Shown: one piece after another, positions 1 through 5,944 of the stretch
Numbering within the stretch: the first letter of the stretch is position 1
How the letters are laid out: each line of letters starts with the position of its first letter
Assembly (NCBI GenBank): GCA_023386835.1
Contig: JAEWIY010000200.1
Coordinates: 1-12,164 of the forward strand
From: Verrucomicrobiota bacterium
GTDB lineage: Bacteria; Verrucomicrobiota; Verrucomicrobiia; Opitutales; Opitutaceae
Reading direction: 5' to 3'
DNA: 12,164 nucleotides
Notes under the pieces: model-generated
Seen by the model: the letters and a program-made list of their open reading frames with translations, nothing else
Told to the model about the DNA's origin: nothing
The model's database searches: none
Position numbers and translations under genes: made by a program

Positions 1-209
1 CTGTAGGTGTTCTTCACGTGGGGATCCAGTTTCAGGAATGGATTCCACGCGTTGAAATTGTGGTGATCATTGACCTGCGCAAAAAGCGCAGCCGGCGAAG
101 CCGCGAGAGTGGCACTGCGTTCGACCCGGTAGTCCGACGGACGGGTGGCGGCATAGACCAGGAACAACGCGACGACGATCACGAGACCGAGCAGGATTTT
201 CTTCAGCAT
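1..209 (-). CDS. SRPBCC-family (polyketide cyclase-like) protein, N-terminal part
   Basis: Only the first 69 codons are in the window; the gene continues past the left edge. Residues 1-20 are a hydrophobic anchor or signal segment (MLKKILLGLVIVVALFLVYA), followed by ATRPSDYRVERSATLAA and then a stretch with N-x-W-N-P and K-L-D-P. This order (one N-terminal membrane helix, RPxDYRVERSA, then the first helix of a START-like fold) is typical of membrane-anchored SRPBCC proteins. The family folds as a hydrophobic ligand-binding cup; the ligand is unknown. The start is the ATG at 209-207, the only one before the hydrophobic segment; no good Shine-Dalgarno site precedes it. It lies downstream of the 3478-453 operon on the same strand but is separated from it by 243 bp containing a repeat pair, so it may have its own promoter. 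The family call is firm and the function is not. Confidence 0.85.
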   Translation of the reverse strand, partial: MLKKILLGLVIVVALFLVYAATRPSDYRVERSATLAASPAALFAQVNDHHNFNAWNPFLKLDPHVKNTY

Positions 210-348
210 GACGGGGGAGCGGTTGAGGACGAAATGTGCGCGGGCCGCAGAGCCGGAACGAAAACGCTCCTTTCTGCTGCCCAGTGACACGACGAGCACG
301 GCGCCCCGGTTCGGACACATCGTCCCCAGAATCTTTGCGCAAACAGGA

Positions 349-506
349 TTTACCACAAAGACACGAAGCACACAAAGGTCGGACGGACGGATGTATATCA
401 ATTGCCAGCCCAGACCGGCCCGGCGCGACTCTCATACGTGCTCAAGAACAGACTAGTCCGTCCTTAGCTCACATCCACTTCGTGTCCTTCGTGCCTTGGT
501 GGTGAA
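349..506. repeat. Inverted pair of the 29-nt CACRAAG repeat (cluster 1)
   Basis: A forward copy lies at 349-377 (starting TTTACCACAAAGACACGAAG) and a reverse copy at 478-506 (ending CTTGGTGGTGAA when read on the + strand). Each is 29 nt and contains heptamers of the form CACRAAG spaced 8-9 nt apart. The arms extend inward: GGACGGAC at 381-388 is complementary to GTCCGTCC at 456-463, so transcript or single-stranded DNA could fold into a long imperfect hairpin with an apical part of about 67 nt. The reverse copy overlaps the 3' end of the small membrane-protein gene. The remaining 210-348 gap shows no gene; it holds the palindrome TTTGCGCAAA at 334-343. Confidence 0.85.
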
Positions 507-773
507 CACAATCCGCCGCGTCACACTCGTGCGGAGCACGAGCGCGGTGGCGAGGCCGGAGAGCGCCACCGCTGGCGCGAGGAGCAGGCTGTCGGACGCC
601 GGGGCACCGCAGAGTTCCACGCCCGCCGCTCCGGCGAGCGTGAAATAGGTCACCACACAGCCGATACACTTCGGCAGCGCGAGCATGCCGGCCGCGGCGG
701 CGCCCCAACGCGCAGTGCGCCGCCAGGTCTGGCGATCAGACGGGAGCAGTCGCCGCATTTTCATAACGGTCAT
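453..773 (-). CDS. Small membrane protein with a PKCxxC motif
   Basis: The product has 106 residues. Two hydrophobic segments are visible, about residues 24-52 and 62-82. The first contains PKCIGC (Cys36, Cys39), and Cys55 follows in the loop. Small two-helix proteins with a Pro-x-Cys-x-x-Cys in the first helix occur in several families related to MerC/MerT-like or DoxX-like membrane proteins; I cannot name the family. The start chosen is the ATG at 773, which overlaps the DUF899 gene by 38 nt; ATGs at 764 and 758 are in frame and equally possible. Residues 90-99 (FTTKARRTRS) are encoded exactly by the 29-nt repeat core at 478-506, and the stop lies in the repeat extension, so the present C-terminus was supplied by the repeat. 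Overlap with the DUF899 gene suggests translational coupling, and the shared CxxC chemistry hints at redox or metal handling (inference). Confidence 0.6.
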   Translation of the reverse strand: MTVMKMRRLLPSDRQTWRRTARWGAAAAGMLALPKCIGCVVTYFTLAGAAGVELCGAPASDSLLLAPAVALSGLATALVLRTSVTRRIVFTTKARRTRSGCELRTD

Positions 774-1473
774 GGTGGCGGACCCACGCCATCGTGAACT
801 CCAGCGCCTCCTCGTCGCGGCCCTTCGGAACAACGTCGAGCACCCGATACGCTCCCATCAGGCGCTCCACGCCGCGGCCGTAAGTCGAATACGTGTGGAA
901 CACCGTGCCGGCCGCATCGCGCACAAACACGCTCAGCCCGGGAGCCTCCTCGGACGGAAACGGCTGCGTGGTGTAGTTGTACTCCACTACACCGGACGCG
1001 AGCTCCTCGGGTGTGAAGGAAACGCGGAAGTCGTGGTTGAAGCGGGTGCCGTGCGAGGAATACCACGGAAACGTCCAGCCCATGCGCTGGCGAAACGGCG
1101 CGATCTCCGTCCACGGCGCATGCGACACCGCGGCAAAGGCGACGTCGCGCGCCGCCAGGTGCGGCAGCATGCCGTCAAAGTGATCCGCGACGAAGGAGCA
1201 ACTCTTGCAACCCTCCTCCCAACCCGGCCCGAGCATAAAGTGGTAAAGCGCAAGCTGGCTGTGCGAGCCGAAAAGATCGGTCAGGCTGCGGGTGCCCTCC
1301 GGTCCTTCGAACCGATACCGTTCCGTCACTGGGTAGCGCGGCAACGCACGAATCTGCCGGCTGAGATCATCCTCCAGCCGGCTGAAGTCCTTCTCTTTTT
1401 GCAACAACGCACGGCGCGCGACGAGCCAGTCGTCGCGGGAGGTTACAGCAGCCGGCGTGGAGGTGGTGTTCAT
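736..1473 (-). CDS. DUF899-family thioredoxin-fold protein
   Basis: The product has 245 residues. It shows the DUF899 pattern: an N-terminal SRDDWLVARRALLQKEKDF, then a strand-helix region with LYHFMLGPGWEEGCKSCSF, where Cys89 and Cys92 form a CKSC thioredoxin-like motif. Later come the conserved W-FPWYSS-FNHDF block (residues about 133-149) and FHTYSTYGRG (about 192-201). Length agrees with the family. DUF899 proteins are predicted thiol-disulfide oxidoreductases of the cytoplasm; no substrate is established. I chose the ATG at 1473 because a purine-rich AAGAAGA lies 8 nt upstream and family homology starts just after it; an in-frame ATG at 1491 is an alternative. The gene follows the beta-propeller gene with a gap of about 100 nt and overlaps the next gene (membrane protein), so it is probably part of the same transcript. 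Confidence 0.88.
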   Translation of the reverse strand: MNTTSTPAAVTSRDDWLVARRALLQKEKDFSRLEDDLSRQIRALPRYPVTERYRFEGPEGTRSLTDLFGSHSQLALYHFMLGPGWEEGCKSCSFVADHFDGMLPHLAARDVAFAAVSHAPWTEIAPFRQRMGWTFPWYSSHGTRFNHDFRVSFTPEELASGVVEYNYTTQPFPSEEAPGLSVFVRDAAGTVFHTYSTYGRGVERLMGAYRVLDVVPKGRDEEALEFTMAWVRHHDRYENAATAPV

Positions 1474-1532
1474 GACAGGTGTCTTCTTCATAACGTTTGG
1501 GTGGTTGGTTTCCGGACAAAGCTCCGCCACGA

Positions 1533-1547
1533 CGCCCGGGCCGGGCG
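1533..1547. other. Intercistronic GC hairpin
   Basis: CGCCCG (1533-1538) and CGGGCG (1542-1547) form a perfect 6-bp stem around a 3-nt loop, about 26 nt after the stop of the beta-propeller gene in the direction of its transcription. No T-run follows on the minus strand (the T-run at 1555-1559 follows on the plus strand, where there is no gene to end), so I read it as a possible mRNA-processing or stabilising hairpin, not a terminator. Confidence 0.3.
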
Positions 1548-1573
1548 CTCGCGCTTTTTCAGCTCAACGCGGT

Positions 1574-2242
1574 TCAGCGGGAGGGCTTGCGCACCGCGCG
1601 CAGTTTTCCGCTCGCACCGCCGCCGCAGTAAAATAGGCCGGCGCCATCGGACTCGAGCCCGCTCACGGTAACGCCCGCCGGCATCGTCAACGCCTCCAGG
1701 ACCTCGCCCGACGTCGCATCGATTCGCCGCAATTCTCCCTGATTCTCATCCATCGCGCCGTGCCAGAGTTGGCCCTCCACCCACGACACGCCGGTGACAA
1801 ACCGATCGGACTCAAGGGTTCGCAACACCGCGCCCGTCGTCGGATCGACTTGGTGAATCTTTCGCGCCCGATACTCACCGACCCAGAGCGAGCCTTCCGC
1901 CCAAGCCATGCCGGAATCGCGGCCCTGCGCCGGCGCCGGTAGCGTGAGCAGGACGCGCCCGGACTGTGGATCGACCTTCTGGATCCGATCGTCCGCCAAT
2001 TGCCAGAGATGTTGTCCATCGAACGCGGTGCCCGCCGTCGCCTGAACGGGCAACTCACGCCCGAGTGCACCGGTCGCGGGGTCGAGGGCGACGAGGTTCT
2101 CACCCCGCGCCAACCAGACGTGTGTGCCATCATACGTCACGCCGTGAACCGCTTCGGTCCCGGCAAACGGCCCATACTCACGAACGACCTCCGCCGGGCG
2201 AGCAGAGCGTGGCTTCTTCCTGACGGGGCGCGGAGTGGTCAT
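1574..2242 (-). CDS. Beta-propeller protein (Vgb/YncE/glutamine-cyclotransferase-like)
   Basis: The product has 222 residues and no signal peptide; the N-terminus is basic (TTPRPVRKKPRSARP). The body is made of repeated units of about 40-45 residues, each with a G-x-LW or HVWL strand followed by a V/ALDPxTG turn: HVWLARG..LVALDPATG, HLWQLAD..VDPQSG, SLWVGEY..VDPTTG, QLWHGAM..IDATSG. This is the signature of small propellers such as virginiamycin-B-lyase-like, YncE-like and glutaminyl-peptide cyclotransferase-like proteins. I see no catalytic set that would decide an enzyme activity, so a binding role is equally likely. The gene starts 9 nt after the stop of the upstream regulator gene, which argues strongly for co-transcription and possibly a functional partnership, such as ligand sensing for that regulator (inference). 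Confidence 0.75.
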   Translation of the reverse strand: MTTPRPVRKKPRSARPAEVVREYGPFAGTEAVHGVTYDGTHVWLARGENLVALDPATGALGRELPVQATAGTAFDGQHLWQLADDRIQKVDPQSGRVLLTLPAPAQGRDSGMAWAEGSLWVGEYRARKIHQVDPTTGAVLRTLESDRFVTGVSWVEGQLWHGAMDENQGELRRIDATSGEVLEALTMPAGVTVSGLESDGAGLFYCGGGASGKLRAVRKPSR

Positions 2243-2251
2243 TTCCGGAGC

Positions 2252-3478
2252 TTAGCGCAAAGCCAGCGAACCAGGGAGTAACAACGTTGTCGCGAAACCA
2301 CCCGGGCTTGGCGCCAACCACCGACGCGATCGCCCCTCGCCCAGCGCACGCACCGCCCCGTTCTCCTGCAACTGCTGCATCATCCGCTGAACCGAACGCT
2401 GACTCGTGCCAATCGCGCGCGCCAGCGCCGAGGTCGACCAGGAACCTCCGTCCTCAAGCAGGGCCAGGACGGCGCCGGCTGAACCTTCGTGAAGCGGCGC
2501 CAGCACCACCACCGCGCCCGCGCGGCGCGGCGTGAGCACAAAACCCGCCGCTGTCGGCTCGATCGTCGCCACGGGTCGTACCAACGCACGCAAGCGGCTC
2601 AGCTCCACGCGCAGCCTCACGCGATGCGATTCGTTGATCACGTGCGTCGAAAACGCCCGCGCAATGAGCGACTCCCGCGTCGCTTCAACCGGCCACGGCT
2701 CAGCGAGGGCTCGCAGCAGATCGAAAAGGATCGGCCGCCCGGCCAGTGAGACGAGGGCGCCTGGCCCACGCACGACACGGCGACAACCGTCGACAATCAA
2801 CCGGTCCGACGTGAGGACCGCTTCGACTTCGTCCAGCCGCAGCACGCGGGCTGTACCCGATTCAAGGATACGCGCGGCGGGAGCGGTCAACCCGTGGCTG
2901 GCACGTTCGATTTCGGCCAGCAGGGCCGGAATGCCCGCCGCCTGCGCTGCGGTGCGCGCTGCCTGGAGCGCGGCTGCCGCATCGGCGACCCGCAGACGGC
3001 GCAGCGCCAGTTCTGCCCGTGTGAGTTCCGCGCGCGCCAGCAGGGGCCGAGGCAGTTGATTCTCCTCACCGGACGTTCCCGCCAGCGCGGCTTCCGCGGC
3101 ATTGACTTCGCCCACGAGCAGAAATCGCCGCGCGGCGATCAGTCGGGCGTGGGCCGCATTCACCGAATCACCCAGTTGCTCGAGCGTCCGCGCCACCGCC
3201 TCCAACCGCCACTCCTTCCCGCTCAGATCGCGTGCCGCCAACGCCACCTCGGCTTCGGCCAGTTCACATCGCGCGCGCGCCAAACGCTCCTTCGCCCCAA
3301 ACTCCCGCCCGGCCCGCCGCAGCAGCTCCCGCCCGCGCTTGTACTCGCCGAGCTGCGCCATCGCGATGCCGCGGAGCGCCAGCGCCGGAGCGTCCTCCCG
3401 CAAGGCGACGCGGTTCAGCGCGCCCAACGGGTCGCCTGTCGCCAGCGCGTGCGCTGCGCCCGTGATCAACGAGTCCAT
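2252..3478 (-). CDS. Transcriptional regulator with helical repeats and two winged-helix segments
   Basis: The product has 408 residues. Residues 1-200 are Ala/Leu/Arg-rich and almost wholly alpha-helical, with a TPR-like look (LALRGIAMAQLGEYKRGRELL; ARAELTRAELALRRLRVADA). Residues about 245-318 resemble an OmpR-type winged helix (RPILFDLLRALAE, then VRLRVELSRLRALV and a final wing AGFVLTPRR). Residues about 332-388 form a second HTH of the MarR/IclR/DeoR kind: AGAVLALLEDGGSWSTSALA, recognition helix TSQRSVQRMMQQLQENGAVR, and a basic wing GEGRSRRWL. The combination suggests a DNA-binding regulator with a protein- or ligand-sensing helical domain. No receiver domain or phosphorylation site is visible. 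It is the first gene of an apparent leftward operon (propeller, DUF899, membrane protein). The start at 3478 is the first ATG after the putative promoter; the Shine-Dalgarno site is weak. Repeated TCACACG boxes just upstream suggest autoregulation. Confidence 0.78.
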   Translation of the reverse strand: MDSLITGAAHALATGDPLGALNRVALREDAPALALRGIAMAQLGEYKRGRELLRRAGREFGAKERLARARCELAEAEVALAARDLSGKEWRLEAVARTLEQLGDSVNAAHARLIAARRFLLVGEVNAAEAALAGTSGEENQLPRPLLARAELTRAELALRRLRVADAAAALQAARTAAQAAGIPALLAEIERASHGLTAPAARILESGTARVLRLDEVEAVLTSDRLIVDGCRRVVRGPGALVSLAGRPILFDLLRALAEPWPVEATRESLIARAFSTHVINESHRVRLRVELSRLRALVRPVATIEPTAAGFVLTPRRAGAVVVLAPLHEGSAGAVLALLEDGGSWSTSALARAIGTSQRSVQRMMQQLQENGAVRALGEGRSRRWLAPSPGGFATTLLLPGSLALR

Positions 3479-3484
3479 GCCGAT

Positions 3485-3569
3485 CGTGTCACACGCCCAT
3501 GCTGACGGTTCACACGGCGGCGTGAAACAAGATTATGCGGTGCCGTCCATCACACGCGCGGCCGTGTCA
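3485..3569 (-). promoter_or_regulatory. Candidate operator/promoter of the regulator-led operon
   Basis: TCACACG occurs at 3489-3495, 3510-3516 and 3550-3556, so starts are 21 and 40 bp apart, close to two and four helical turns. The first lies inside the near-palindrome CGTGTCACACG (3485-3495). The third faces an inverted CGTGTCA at 3563-3569 across six bases. On the minus strand CATAAT (complement of 3532-3537) is a good -10 candidate with a box on each side; no convincing -35 hexamer is seen at 16-18 nt, as would fit an activator-dependent promoter. The nearest gene downstream encodes the double winged-helix regulator, so autoregulation is the simplest reading (inference). Confidence 0.4.
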
Positions 3570-3661
3570 GCCAACCCAGCAATTTCATTCATCAGGCATT
3601 CTTTGGGCGAGAAGCCACCCGGGAGTTGGGATTCACCACTGACGACCGAAGCGACAGTCCG

Positions 3662-3817
3662 CCAAGGCACGGAGAGAGTTCACCACAAAGCCACAAGGAC
3701 ACGAAGTGGAGTAAGCGTGTTATAGAGTGTGTGCGAGAGGGGTGCTAGCCGGGCTCAGTGCATTATAAATCAACCATCCAGGTTCGGACTTCGTGTCCTT
3801 CGTGCCTTTGTGGTGAA
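3662..3817. repeat. Inverted pair of the 29-nt CACRAAG repeat (cluster 2)
   Basis: A forward copy lies at 3679-3706 (starting TTCACCACAAAG, with one base deleted) and is preceded by a partial copy CCAAGGCACGGAG at 3662-3674. A reverse copy lies at 3789-3817 and ends TTTGTGGTGAA. The spacer is 82 nt. The reverse copy extends inward, on the complementary strand, as GTCCGAACCTGGATGGTTGA, which matches the extension of the cluster 3 forward copy (GTCGGAGTTGGATGGATGA). The cluster sits between the divergently read regulator and DUF1697 genes. The 396-bp gene-free stretch 3479-3874 otherwise holds only the operator-like boxes. Confidence 0.85.
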
Positions 3818-3874
3818 CACAACCCCTCTGATCGAGACTCGCCTCCGGACGCGTGTTCACTACGTCGTTTGTCC

Positions 3875-4417
3875 ATGCGCTACGTCGCCCTCTTGCGCGG
3901 CATCAACCTCGGCAAACGGCGGGTCAAGATGGAGCGGCTGCGAGAACTCTTCGAGGAGCTCAAGTTCGCCCGCGTCAGCACCTTCATCGCGAGCGGCAAC
4001 GTGCTCTTCGAAACACGGGCCCGCGACACCGTCCGGCTCGAGCAAACCATCGAGCGCCACCTCGAAGCGGAGCTCGGTTACCCGGTCGAAACGATGATCC
4101 GCACCGCCGCGGAGATGCGGGTCGTCGCCGACGCGCGGCCGTTCCCCGCGACCGACATGGACACTGAAGCGGACACGATCCACGTCGGGTTCTGGAAAAC
4201 GCCCGCCGCGAAAGCCGAGGCGAAGAAGCTCGCGGCGGTGCGGACTGAATACGATGCGTTCGCAGTAACGGAGCAGGAATATTACTGGCTCACGCGTGGC
4301 CGCATCACGGACTCCGTCGTCTGGACGTTGCCCGTCATGAAAACGATCGTTCTGCCGAGCGGCACCATGCGAAACCTGAAGTCCGTCCGCACGCTCGCGG
4401 ATCTGCTGGGCCAGTAA
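3875..4417 (+). CDS. DUF1697 family protein
   Basis: The product has 180 residues. It begins MRYVALLRGINLGKRRVKM, the defining N-terminus of DUF1697, followed by LRELFEELKF and FIASGNVLFET (about residues 36-46). C-terminal blocks VGFWKTP, YYWLTRGRITDS and the final R-N-L-K-S-V-R-T-L segment also fit. The family is of about this length and cytoplasmic; its biochemical role is unknown. The frame is open upstream to 3758, but that part is repeat DNA; the ATG at 3875 is where family homology begins, so I start there. No Shine-Dalgarno site is evident. It converges with the DUF2200 gene, leaving only 24 bp between the two stops and no hairpin terminator. Confidence 0.93.
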   Translation: MRYVALLRGINLGKRRVKMERLRELFEELKFARVSTFIASGNVLFETRARDTVRLEQTIERHLEAELGYPVETMIRTAAEMRVVADARPFPATDMDTEADTIHVGFWKTPAAKAEAKKLAAVRTEYDAFAVTEQEYYWLTRGRITDSVVWTLPVMKTIVLPSGTMRNLKSVRTLADLLGQ

Positions 4418-4441
4418 ACCACGCCGCGCCCCTTCAGGCCC

Positions 4442-4795
4442 TCACGCCGAACGAAGAATCTTCTGCATGGGCCGACCCTTCGCCAACTCGTCGATCAGTT
4501 TGTCGAGATAACGTATCTCCCGCATCAACGGGTCCTCGATCGTCTCAATGCGCACGCCGCAGATCAGGCCCTGAATGAGCGAGCGGGCGGGGTTGAGCCG
4601 GGGAGCCTCGGCGAAAAACGTTTCGAAGTCCGTCTGCCGTTCCAGCTGCTTCTTGAGCGCGTCGGCATCGTACCCCGTCAGCCAATGGATGACCTCATCC
4701 ACCTCCGCCTTCGTCCGTCCCTTCCTCTCCGCCTTCGCGATGTACAAGGGGTACACGGCGGCAAAACTCATGGTGTAAATCCGCGGCTTTTTCAT
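4442..4795 (-). CDS. DUF2200 family protein
   Basis: The product has 117 residues, starting MKKPRIYTMSFAAVYPLYI and continuing KAERKGRTKAEVDEVIHWLT, which is characteristic of DUF2200. The C-terminal part has LNPARSLIQGLICGVRIETI and MREIRYLDKLIDELAKGRPM. It is a small soluble, mainly helical protein of unknown function. The start is ATG 4795, where family homology begins; an upstream in-frame ATG would translate repeat DNA. The repeat copy at 4809-4837 ends only 13 nt upstream of this start, so the ribosome-binding region (an A-rich run with AAAGAA) abuts the repeat and the promoter must lie within or beyond it. Confidence 0.92.
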   Translation of the reverse strand: MKKPRIYTMSFAAVYPLYIAKAERKGRTKAEVDEVIHWLTGYDADALKKQLERQTDFETFFAEAPRLNPARSLIQGLICGVRIETIEDPLMREIRYLDKLIDELAKGRPMQKILRSA

Positions 4796-4808
4796 CTCGG
4801 ATTCTTTT

Positions 4809-5054
4809 TTCACCACAAAGACACGAAGAACACAAACGTCGGAGTTGGATGGATGAACTTGTTCGCCGCCATAGACGTGACCCACGCGACGCCGATTTCA
4901 ACGACCCCGCTAGAGTCAGCCTTCCTCACTCAAACCACCTTCGTGACTGAGTGGTAAAGACAAACAAAGTCGACCGGCTTCCCCACTCTGTGTCGCTGTG
5001 ACGCTGTGGTGAATAGAACCCCAAAACGTTCGTGCCCTTTGTGCCTTAGTGGTA
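4809..5054. repeat. CACRAAG repeat cluster 3: one forward and three reverse copies
   Basis: The forward copy is 4809-4837 (TTCACCACAAAGACACGAAG at its start). Reverse copies follow at 4939-4958 (short and degenerate, ending GAGTGGTAAA), 4986-5013 (CTCTGTGTCGCTGTG..., ending GTGGTGAA) and 5028-5054 (ending CTTAGTGGTA). The copies diverge from each other by several bases, so they are not recent duplicates. The cluster fills the 271-bp gap between the start of DUF2200 and the stop of the dehydrogenase gene; the last copy ends 12 bp from that stop. No gene is visible in the gap. Confidence 0.8.
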
Positions 5055-5066
5055 CCCCTTCGCTGA

Positions 5067-5813
5067 CTATCGCCCGCCGGAGACCTCCAAAATACTGCCG
5101 GTGGTATAGGAGGCCTCGTCCGACAGGAGCCAGAGAATCGCTCGCGCGACCTCCTCCGGTTCACCACCGCGTCGCATCGGCACGGAAGCCTTCACCCGCT
5201 CCACCCGATCGGGTTCACCGCCACTCGCGTGGATGGATGTCTTGATGACACCCGGCCGGACCGCATTCACCCGAATCCCTTCGGCCGCGACCTCCTTCGC
5301 CAGACCGATCGTCATCGTCTCCACAGCCGCCTTGGCCGCGGCGTAATCGACATACTCGCCGGGCGCACCGAGCCGGGCTGCCACCGACGACACATTCACA
5401 ATCGCGCCGCCCTGGCCGCCGGTTCGCGTCGAAAGACGGGCCACCGCTTCGCGCGCACACAGGAAGGCGCCAATCACATTGGTCGCGAAGACCCGAGCGA
5501 GCCGCGCGGCTTCCATCTCCTCGACCCTCTGCTGCCGCTCCAGCATGCCCGCATTGTTCACGAGCGCAGTCAACGGACCCAGTGTCTGCACCGTGTGCTC
5601 GAACAGCCGGCGAACGTCGTCCTCCAGGCTGACATCGGCCTGCACCGCGATAACGTTGTGGCCGTCGGCGCGGAGTTCTTCGGCCAAGCCTTCCGCCGAG
5701 GCGCGATCCTGGCGATAGTTGATCGCGACGGCGTAGCCCCGCGAGGCGGCCAGGCGCACCGTGGCTGCACCAATCCCCCTGCCTCCACCTGTCACGATCA
5801 ACACCGGTTTCAT
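5067..5813 (-). CDS. Short-chain dehydrogenase/reductase (SDR), classical type
   Basis: The product has 248 residues, the usual length of classical SDRs. The Rossmann nucleotide-binding motif TGGGRGIG is at residues 8-15, NNAG at 86-89, the structural Asn at 112 (TNVIGAFLC), the catalytic Ser at 142/143 (NVSSVAA), and Tyr157 with Lys161 (YAAAK). VRPG (185-188) and the C-terminal TTGSILEVSGG are also typical. Arg34 and Arg37 after the second beta strand favour NADP(H) (inference). It closely resembles the YgfF/glucose-1-dehydrogenase-like subgroup, but the substrate cannot be read from sequence. The start ATG overlaps the stop of an upstream coding-like remnant in an ATGA arrangement. All catalytic residues are present, so it is expected to be active. 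Confidence 0.93.
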   Translation of the reverse strand: MKPVLIVTGGGRGIGAATVRLAASRGYAVAINYRQDRASAEGLAEELRADGHNVIAVQADVSLEDDVRRLFEHTVQTLGPLTALVNNAGMLERQQRVEEMEAARLARVFATNVIGAFLCAREAVARLSTRTGGQGGAIVNVSSVAARLGAPGEYVDYAAAKAAVETMTIGLAKEVAAEGIRVNAVRPGVIKTSIHASGGEPDRVERVKASVPMRRGGEPEEVARAILWLLSDEASYTTGSILEVSGGR

Positions 5814-5944
5814 GCGCCGAGGTTTGGCTCACGCGCCGGCAGATAGCCAATCCCGATCCGACTGCGCTGGAGCACGAGCCGGCGCGCCGTGTTGTTGCCG
5901 AACGTTTCGGCCGTCCCAAATCGCTCCGGACGGCTCGATTCTTC
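5810..5944 (-). pseudogene. Possible 3' remnant of a gene before the dehydrogenase
   Basis: The frame ending in the TGA that overlaps the dehydrogenase ATG (ATGA at 5813-5810) has coding-like composition for its last 44 codons: about three quarters of third positions are G or C, above the share at second positions. It reads RFGTAETFGNNTARRLVLQ, then ends ARREPNLGA-like as PAREPNLGA. Farther upstream the frame becomes low-quality and merely mirrors the YCII gene. I do not recognise the peptide. It may be the tail of a decayed gene once coupled to the dehydrogenase, or a chance reading in GC-rich DNA. Confidence 0.25.

Noticed and set aside
334..343. Palindrome TTTGCGCAAA as an operator of the SRPBCC gene
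   Set aside because: A single 10-bp palindrome 125 bp from the start, with no second copy or promoter hexamers; too weak to call.
67..435. Minus-strand frame with the Cys-rich peptide LCASCLCGKSCL
   Set aside because: The Cys-rich peptide is a translation of the intergenic repeat; the same SCLCGE-like reading appears before the DUF1697 gene (3758-3874). Its remainder overlaps the SRPBCC start in another frame.
349..506. CRISPR-like array
   Set aside because: The units are 7-9 nt heptamers inside a 29-nt element, copies are inverted and diverged, there are no regular unique spacers, and no cas gene is present.
1533..1560. Hairpin followed by CTTTTT as a plus-strand terminator
   Set aside because: No plus-strand gene precedes it; the T-run is 8 nt away from the stem.
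685..1671. Plus-strand open frame of 328 codons
   Set aside because: Antisense to the DUF899 gene; Arg/His-rich and without any motif.
3758..3874. Upstream extension of the DUF1697 frame
   Set aside because: It translates the repeat and the spacer; family homology begins at the ATG at 3875.
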